Shown: piece after piece, positions 6,701 to 9,523 of the stretch
Layout of the letters: each line of letters starts with the position of its first letter
Numbering within the stretch: position 1 is the first letter of the stretch
Assembly: GCA_947569225.1 (NCBI GenBank)
Contig: CANORX010000026.1
Span: 1-9,523 of the forward strand
Reading direction: 5' to 3'
Length of the DNA stretch: 9,523 bases
Source of the DNA: an uncultured Clostridia bacterium
Lineage (GTDB): Bacteria > Bacillota_I > Bacilli_A > RF39 > UBA660
The notes under the pieces: generated by a model
The model's input: only the letters and a program-made list of their open reading frames with translations
The model's database searches: none
Told to the model about the DNA's origin: nothing
Program-made: the position numbers and the translations under genes

Positions 6701-8425
6701 TCTTCTGTCATTACCCCATCCTAATAATAATCTTTCTCCTTTTTCAGAAAGTGTCCATCCACTTACGTCATTGTCTATACCCCAGTAGCCTAAGCCTTCA
6801 GAGTTTTTGTTGTAGTATATTATTGCAGCATGACCTGGTTGCCCGATTACGGCAGCAGGTATTCCGTGTACAGTTCTTATGTTTGAACCTGTTTTAGATA
6901 TTCCACCACAAACCGCGCCTGTTCCAAATTCATTTCTAAAGTTCATCCATACTTTATAAACTTTGTTAGATCCTGAGGTGTAGGTTACTCCATATTTTGA
7001 GAATACACCACCAAATTTATTGTCCCAGTAATCTTTTTTACTTGGGTCATGGAATATTTCATTACCATAGTTTGGCCATACGTAAGCCATGTAAGGATGT
7101 GGTGTAAGATATGTCCAAGCTTGATTAGGATGCGCTTCTATTTGTTGTTGAGTGTAATCGTGAAGCCATAGGATTGATTCATCATCTATTATGTTGTTCA
7201 TGATGAAACGCATTTCTTCTACAGTATAAGTTTCAAACCAAGGTGTTATGTCTATGTTATTATTTACTTTGAATTTTCCTTCATCATATAGTTTTTTGAA
7301 TATTCTATATCGCTCTACTGCGTCTGATTGGTTAGTTGGTTCACTCGGTTGCATCCATAAAGCCACTTGTGCTGAGTGTGTTAAAGATAATGTAATTGCC
7401 ATTCTTTTATACAAGTCTCCAACTTTATTACCATATTTTGATGTAGTGTTATTATTAAAGTCATTTTTATAGTTTTTATGTAAACTTGTTAATACTTTTA
7501 GTGAGTTCGTGTAACTTCCTGTAGGTGCACCTCCTAAGATGTATAGTTTTAGGTTTTCTAAGTCTGTCATAAGCCATCTTAGTGTGTCTTCATAGTCTTT
7601 ATCTAATGTGGCTATGTTTTGTAATAAGTCATAGCCTACTCTACTTACTAATTCTCTTTGTAGTAGTGTTAGTTCTTTTTTGTTTAATTGGTCTTCTAGT
7701 GATAGTTTATTTAGTATGTTGTCGTATTCTTCAACAGTTTTTATAAAGTCTACTGTTTTATTTTCTTCTTTATATCCTTCTTTGTAAAGTTTTGCTCCAC
7801 CATAGACGCAGTGGTCTCCTGTTGCACTTCCATGTTGTCTACAAAATAGTTTTATGTATTTTTTTCCTTTTATGTCTATTTCAACATAACCTGCTTCTGT
7901 GTCTGCTCTGTTTACTGGTGGAGATGCTAAAGTTTCTAATTCCCAATTTTCTCCATCTACAGATGTGTAAAAATGAATTTTTACTCCATCACTTGTGTTT
8001 CCGCGACCTGAATCTACTCCGTAATATGTAGAAAAGTAGTCAAAGTTATAATTTGAGATATCAAATACTACATTGCTTGTTGCGTGTGCTCCTATTCCTT
8101 TTAAAAAATATTTTTTCTTGCCGTCTACAATGAGTGATATCATGTCATTTTTTTCAACGTTTTGGTCTATGGTAATACTGCCCCATCCTACGTTGCTTTG
8201 TTCCTTTATGTATGGTATGTCTGATAAGTATATTATTTCATTATTTTTTTCGGTTACTGGATTAGATATTACTGGTTTTAAATATATATTTATATAACCT
8301 GTGATTAACATTGTTAGTAAAACAAAGCTTATTACACATATAAATATCATCATTTGATTTTTAGTTTTTTTGATGCTTATTTCTTTTGATTCATTTTTTT
8401 CAATTATTTCTTTTTTCTTTTTCAT
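3764..8425 (-). CDS. Giant surface protein: NPCBM, transglutaminase-like core, F5/8 type C, four Ig-like repeats
   Basis: A 1553-residue protein that appears anchored at both ends. A Lys-rich N-terminus precedes a hydrophobic helix at about 26-49 with no clear cleavage site. Residues about 62-215 form an NPCBM/NEW2-type carbohydrate-binding domain (GIGAHATSNVVFDIS, VDSGRGN...). After an alpha-helical stretch (225-480), residues 500-560 match a transglutaminase-like core: Cys506 in GAVCGGIS, GIPAAVIG, His532 in PGHAAIIYY and Asp551 in GYWGIDND, a plausible catalytic triad. Residues about 730-890 look like beta-rich Ig-like modules (GSGVRWDYSLDG). About 900-1043 is an F5/8 type C (discoidin/CBM32-like) domain (AIDGNYNTRWHS, YGSMDGENWEVL). 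Four Ig-like repeats span 1048-1343, then an Asn/Pro/Gly linker 1350-1384, a beta-rich domain 1386-1503, a membrane helix 1518-1537 and a basic tail. No LPXTG motif is seen. Likely role: binding and modifying host or cell-wall glycans/glycoproteins outside the cell. The reaction (transamidation or peptide cleavage) is unproven. Start: ATG with AGAGGG site and a promoter upstream. Confidence 0.88.
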   Translation of the reverse strand: MKKKKEIIEKNESKEISIKKTKNQMMIFICVISFVLLTMLITGYINIYLKPVISNPVTEKNNEIIYLSDIPYIKEQSNVGWGSITIDQNVEKNDMISLIVDGKKKYFLKGIGAHATSNVVFDISNYNFDYFSTYYGVDSGRGNTSDGVKIHFYTSVDGENWELETLASPPVNRADTEAGYVEIDIKGKKYIKLFCRQHGSATGDHCVYGGAKLYKEGYKEENKTVDFIKTVEEYDNILNKLSLEDQLNKKELTLLQRELVSRVGYDLLQNIATLDKDYEDTLRWLMTDLENLKLYILGGAPTGSYTNSLKVLTSLHKNYKNDFNNNTTSKYGNKVGDLYKRMAITLSLTHSAQVALWMQPSEPTNQSDAVERYRIFKKLYDEGKFKVNNNIDITPWFETYTVEEMRFIMNNIIDDESILWLHDYTQQQIEAHPNQAWTYLTPHPYMAYVWPNYGNEIFHDPSKKDYWDNKFGGVFSKYGVTYTSGSNKVYKVWMNFRNEFGTGAVCGGISKTGSNIRTVHGIPAAVIGQPGHAAIIYYNKNSEGLGYWGIDNDVSGWTLSEKGERLLLGWGNDRRYVKGYNVPYIAMAQEAVNRFDDYQKSSEILMLAKIYNNDKKEEYLWESLEALDFNVETWYELINYYNNDNTKTEEDYFNLAKKMSEALLEYPLAYHNLMELINPHMTTNEYKFNYSLLLEKTLTSGKNYNGTDVLQPALTRQMANYLLGKTDTSLASFSFNGDNAGKIVLSSRFDGSGVRWDYSLDGKTTWNEVSFTGNEEHKYQLTETEINSITAENDIYIHIVGAPYNDQTILKIDILENVINESSYFRNDLENRIMGVNLNHEWRNKSSDPWTSYKTASPDNTGNKTLQIRMAPNGTKLASNVLTFNFTEDNQRDNRKYIPVSHLSIHDVSTEAVNNGGSAIYAIDGNYNTRWHSAWNGTDTERYIVIKIDQPVVLTAVEFVPAGGGNGKIYDGTIYGSMDGENWEVLSRQTNIRYTNQANTNEDAITNTKSFEIENPKQVQYVKIVADRTNGNWFAARAFNLFEDKSKNPNPTASIGFDITAPTNQNVVARLINPSTNIRITNNGGSDTYTFTENGEFTFEFIDDSNGMTGKSTAKVNWIDKIPPTATIRYNITSKTNKEVEATLIPSEEIIVLNNGDYDSDNPNSDPMTHLFMENGEFTFEFKDKAGNIGTAKATVDWIDTTIPIGNLTYSTTELTNKDVEVEIYFDEENITITNNDGNSKYTFTENGEFTFKFKDEAGNEGTKTAYVNWIDKVAPNAQIFYKPNTKTKGPVTATIYSNEDIKITNNGGNETYTFTENGTFEFTYEDMLGNKGKITAKVTWIESENNNTNPDNEGNNKPGNNNKPGEDNKPGNNNKPGEENKPPKTEYKEFSNNGIKINIPKDELTEEVTFKQSKFIVSNEIIKRFNTNSEFIELYLENNNNEKINLSTNIKITIELDSHREFIGIFELKNNNLVESLEYKTINKNMIEVETNNLGKFILYYKDETNVETKEEKKSNNIIWIIISGIVGTIGITSLIIRKRKIDLKDEREEQQ
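4274..4363 (-). repeat. Low-complexity NNKPGE/NNKPGN linker repeat
   Basis: Within the big surface protein, residues about 1355-1384 consist of iterations of a short GNNNKPGE-type unit. In DNA this gives near-identical runs such as TTTGTTATTGTTTCC, repeated two to three times. Such linkers normally lift the exposed domains away from the membrane or wall. The near-perfect DNA repeats could change in number by slippage. Confidence 0.7.
4397..5284 (-). repeat. Four tandem bacterial Ig-like repeats in the surface protein
   Basis: Residues 1048-1119, 1120-1199, 1200-1272 and 1273-1343 are four copies of a 71-80 residue module. Each contains a TFTENGEFTFEF-like core, most have a GN-x-G turn, and all end in W-I-D or W-I-E. 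Repeat 2 carries a Asp/Asn-rich insertion (DYDSDNPNSDP). At DNA level, parts of repeats 1 and 4 are almost identical over about 55 bp (around 5137-5195 and 4467-4522), indicating duplication or recent exchange between modules. They are stalk domains by analogy with other Gram-positive surface proteins. Confidence 0.8.
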
Positions 8426-8478
8426 ATTTACCCTCTAAATACTATTTTTTGTTATGTTTTTTTCTATGTTCCAATTAT

Positions 8479-8507
8479 ATTTTACTATAAATCTTAAAGC
8501 CTGTAAA
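8479..8507 (-). promoter_or_regulatory. Sigma-A-type promoter of the giant surface protein gene
   Basis: On the minus strand TTTACA (8507-8502) and TAAAAT (8484-8479) are separated by exactly 17 bp, a good vegetative promoter. The start would be near 8472, giving a leader of about 45 bases that ends in AGAGGG before the ATG. The leader shows no riboswitch-like structure. Confidence 0.65.
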
Positions 8508-8590
8508 CTTAAAAAAACTAATCTAAAATTAAGATGGTCATTATTCATTATTTAGTTCTTATTGTACTAAAATATAAGGTTATAAGAAAA

Positions 8591-8635
8591 TAAATAATAA
8601 ATATTTTCTTTATTAATACTTATATTTATTATTTA
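8591..8635. terminator. AT-only perfect hairpin, possible terminator after cassette unit 1
   Basis: TAAATAATAAATAT (8591-8604) and ATATTTATTATTTA (8622-8635) are a perfect 14-bp inverted repeat with a 17-base loop. On the minus strand it is followed by TTTTC, so it could end transcripts coming from the cassette region before the promoter at 8507. The stem contains no G or C, so it is weak, and a purely structural or replication-related role is also possible. Confidence 0.4.
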
Positions 8636-8651
8636 GAGTTTATACTTTTTA

Positions 8652-8663
8652 GTTCTATAGAAC
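8652..8663. repeat. Perfect 12-bp palindrome GTTCTATAGAAC
   Basis: A self-complementary 12-mer sits 3 bp outside the end of cassette unit 1. On the minus strand it also supplies the TAG that closes the unit 1 open frame. No matching palindrome was seen beside unit 2, so a general role for the units is not supported; it could be a protein-binding site. Confidence 0.4.
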
Positions 8664-8876
8664 AGTGAATAATATTTGTTTCTCTAAAGCTTGCTCTACT
8701 ATAGTTATTACTATGAACTTACTTATTTTAAGAGAAATTACTGGACGCACGACATGTGAACTAGTGTTGTTAACGTTACTGTTAGTCAAGTGGCCAGGAT
8801 AATCAGAACCACCCGCAACGAACACGCGCGTAAAAGTGCAAATTGTAATGTTAAATACTCTTTTATTAATATTATC
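8655..8876 (-). pseudogene. Startless C-terminal gene segment, unit 1 (VFVAGGS...VRPVISLK)
   Basis: A 73-codon open frame bounded by an in-frame TAG exactly at the unit edge and a TAG at 8655-8657. It has no ATG and no ribosome site, so it is not a normal gene. The recognisable part reads VFVAGGSDYPGHL, an Asn/Ser/Thr-rich stretch, then VRPVISLK. In my recollection the ending G-x-RPV-x-L-K is typical of C-termini of C-type-lectin-like/DUF1566- or DUF6273-type surface proteins of gut Bacillota; this is a family-level guess. Beyond LK the frame runs on through the conserved tail (ISKFIVITIV...), which differs from unit 2 through a 1-bp indel. It could be a silent cassette that donates a variable C-terminus, or a decayed remnant. 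Confidence 0.5.
8667..8751 (-). repeat. Conserved foldable tail, copy 1
   Basis: These 85 bp match 8970-9053 with only three substitutions and one 1-bp indel. On the minus strand nested inverted repeats are visible: TTTCTCT with AGAGAAA on the outside, AAG with CTT next, and ATAGT-AATA-ACTAT as the apical hairpin. The first part encodes VRPVISLK and the rest is probably untranslated. The shape recalls foldable recombination ends or a structured 3' end of an RNA. Confidence 0.65.
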
Positions 8877-8877
8877 C
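8667..8877 (-). repeat. Cassette-like unit 1 (211 bp)
   Basis: The unit runs on the minus strand from GGATAATATTAATA (8877-8864) to CAAATATTATTC (8678-8667), so its ends are imperfect inverted repeats. In between are a non-conserved 37-bp lead, the shared CGTGTTCGTT block, a variable core and the 85-bp conserved tail that starts CGTGCGTCCAGTAATTTC. Its G+C-rich patches (for example around 8811-8832) stand out from the surrounding AT-rich DNA. Unit 2 at 8970-9154 has the same organisation in the same orientation. Both copies are cut at equivalent points, which argues for a real repeated unit and not random gene decay. Confidence 0.7.
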
Positions 8878-8893
8878 TAAATTATTATATAAT

Positions 8894-8949
8894 AAAAAAG
8901 AAGTTTATAAAAGTTTTCTCAAGTACTAACATTTATAAACTCTTTTTTT
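8894..8949. terminator. Bidirectional terminator between the two cassette units
   Basis: AGTTTATAAA (8902-8911) and TTTATAAACT (8932-8941) form a perfect 10-bp stem around a 20-base loop. Outside the stem, AAAAAAG on the left faces CTTTTTTT on the right, so either strand yields a hairpin followed by a U-run. It would stop minus-strand transcripts from unit 2 before unit 1, and any plus-strand transcripts as well. Confidence 0.7.
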
Positions 8950-8969
8950 AATATTTTTAGTTTTAACTT

Positions 8970-9053
8970 GGATAATATTTGTTTCTCTAAAGTATGCTCT
9001 ACTATAGTTATTACTATGAATTACTTATTTTAAGAGAAATTACTGGACGCACG
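8970..9053 (-). repeat. Conserved foldable tail, copy 2
   Basis: An 84-bp copy of the tail described at 8667-8751. Here the middle stem is better paired than in copy 1: AAGTA with TACTT, inside the TTTCTCT/AGAGAAA stem and outside the ATAGT/ACTAT hairpin. After VRPVISLK the frame closes quickly with ISNS and TAG (9014-9016), so most of the tail is noncoding in this copy. Confidence 0.65.
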
Positions 9054-9154
9054 GCAGCGATGCCTTCAAACCAATCATAATCAAGGTAGCCAAGGTAACC
9101 TGAACCACCTATAACGAACACGGTATTATAACTTAGATATATTAATATTATTCC
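8970..9154 (-). repeat. Cassette-like unit 2 (185 bp)
   Basis: The minus-strand unit starts GGAATAATATTAATA (9154-9140) and ends AAATATTATCC (8980-8970), again imperfect terminal inverted repeats of the GGATAATATT type. Inside are a 17-bp lead, the shared CGTGTTCGTT block, a variable core and the conserved tail. The unit begins only 13 bp after the stop codon of the nuclease gene at 9168. No target-site duplication could be made out in the AT-rich flanks. It is 26 bp shorter than unit 1, mainly in the lead (about 21 bp) and by two whole codons in the variable core. Confidence 0.7.
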
Positions 9155-9157
9155 AAT
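9014..9157 (-). pseudogene. Startless C-terminal gene segment, unit 2 (VFVIGGS...VRPVISLK)
   Basis: A 47-codon open frame, without ATG or ribosome site, begins just after an in-frame TAA at the unit edge and closes with TAG at 9014-9016. It encodes VFVIGGSGYLGYL, then an aromatic/acidic stretch (DYDWFEGIAA), then VRPVISLKISNS. Compared with unit 1 the first 13 positions align codon by codon (VFV-x-GGS-x-Y-x-G-x-L), the next 10 (unit 2) or 12 (unit 1) residues are unrelated, and VRPVISLK is identical in DNA. This is the pattern of conserved anchor plus variable loop. The parent full-length gene is not in the window. Confidence 0.5.
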
Positions 9158-9167
9158 TTATATAATT

Positions 9168-9523
9168 TTATAATGAGTTATAGTATTCCTGTATTTTATT
9201 GGCCATTAGTTTTCTTCTCTCTTTTAAGAACTCTTCATAGTTATCTACCGTCATAGTTTCAAATTTTTCGGGGATACAATTTGTTTTTATATTTTCTTTT
9301 AGTAATTCTTCATCTGTGATTGAACCAATTGTTGCATGTTTGTTTTTACATTGATTTTTTACTTCTAACATGTATACGTTTGGAGATTTATTAGTTATTT
9401 GTAAGTTTGTTTCTGTTTGTATTAGTGCAAAATTAGCAATTTGGTTATAAATAGATTTTATATTTTTGCCATTTTTTTGAAGGTAGCCTTTAGGGAATAT
9501 ATGATGTATGTCTCCTCTTCCTT
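9168..9523 (-). CDS. DUF262/DUF1524 (GmrSD-like) HNH-type nuclease, C-terminal fragment
   Basis: The frame is open to the window edge, so only the last 118 residues are visible; an internal ATG at 9371 is not the real start. The fragment begins GRGDIHHIFPKGYLQKNG, where DIHHIFPK is the His-containing HNH/His-Me-type motif seen in DUF1524 domains of DUF262-family proteins. It continues with IANFALIQTETNLQITNKSP, the Asn-containing segment that normally follows in that family, and a helical, charged tail ending EYYNSL. Relatives include the GmrSD type IV restriction enzymes that cut modified phage DNA, and the GTP/ATP-binding DUF262 part should lie upstream outside the window. A role in phage defence is inference from the family. 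Cassette unit 2 begins 13 bp after its stop. Confidence 0.8.
   Translation of the reverse strand, partial: GRGDIHHIFPKGYLQKNGKNIKSIYNQIANFALIQTETNLQITNKSPNVYMLEVKNQCKNKHATIGSITDEELLKENIKTNCIPEKFETMTVDNYEEFLKERRKLMANKIQEYYNSL

Noticed and set aside
8714..8803. Plus-strand 29-codon frame starting ATG AAC TTA in unit 1
   Set aside because: The same position in unit 2 is interrupted after five codons by TAA because of the 1-bp indel, there is no ribosome site, and the conserved frame is on the other strand.
8740..8827. Template/variable repeat pair of a diversity-generating retroelement
   Set aside because: Unit 1 is rich in AAC codons like a template, but differences from unit 2 are not limited to adenines, the lengths differ by two codons, and no reverse transcriptase is in the window. 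It would need a genome-wide search to revive.
8667..9154. CRISPR array or classical integron attC cassette array
   Set aside because: There are only two large units with diverged interiors, no short regular repeats or spacers, and no GTTRRRY/RYYYAAC-type attC boxes.
8426..9167. tRNA, rRNA or riboswitch in the long intergenic region
   Set aside because: No cloverleaf, CCA end, rRNA-like block or known riboswitch core is seen; the structures present are explained by the two units, two hairpins and the promoter.
9168..9371. Independent 67-residue small protein starting at the ATG at 9371
   Set aside because: The frame continues upstream to the window edge with a recognisable HNH-type motif and there is no ribosome site before that ATG, so it is the tail of a larger gene.

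Overview
The window is very AT-rich, uses the standard code (tryptophan is read as TGG and the recognised genes contain no internal TGA), and carries all of its recognisable genes on the minus strand. Strong AAGGAGG-like ribosome sites, sigma-A-like promoters, a BceS/BceR-type two-component pair and an Ig/NPCBM surface protein point to a low-GC Bacillota, probably a host-associated member of the Bacilli/Erysipelotrichia side. No species can be named from this sequence.

Layout, read in the direction of transcription (high to low coordinates). (1) 9523-9168: the C-terminal end of a DUF262/DUF1524 (GmrSD-like) nuclease with an HNH-type DIHHIFPK motif, cut by the window edge. (2) 9167-8512: a gene-less region with two related units (9154-8970 and 8877-8667). 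Each begins and ends with a GGATAATATT-type inverted repeat. Each holds a startless open frame for a short protein C-terminus (VFV-x-GGS ... variable middle ... VRPVISLK) and finishes with an 84-85 bp tail, about 95% identical between units, that can fold into nested hairpins. A bidirectional terminator lies between the units and an AT-only hairpin after the second. (3) 8507-3764: promoter, gene and terminator of a 1553-residue cell-surface protein with an N-terminal membrane anchor, NPCBM domain, transglutaminase-like Cys-His-Asp core, F5/8 type C domain, four Ig-like repeats, Asn/Pro/Gly linker and C-terminal membrane anchor. (4) 3726-2605: promoter and gene of a Mbeg1-like/DUF2974 alpha/beta-hydrolase. 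(5) 2532-129: a three-gene unit (197-residue unknown protein, OmpR-family regulator, intramembrane-sensing kinase) with an extended -10 promoter, an upstream inverted repeat and a terminator straight after the kinase.

The kinase and regulator should form a sensory pair of the type that answers to cell-envelope peptide antibiotics, but the usual ABC transporter is not next to them. The large surface protein and the hydrolase each have their own signals and need not be co-regulated with the pair.

The most unusual part is the pair of cassette-like units at 8667-9154. They look like promoterless C-terminal gene segments with conserved ends and a variable centre, as expected of silent variation cassettes or a small mobile cassette type. 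That reading is inference: no recombinase, reverse transcriptase or recipient gene is visible here.
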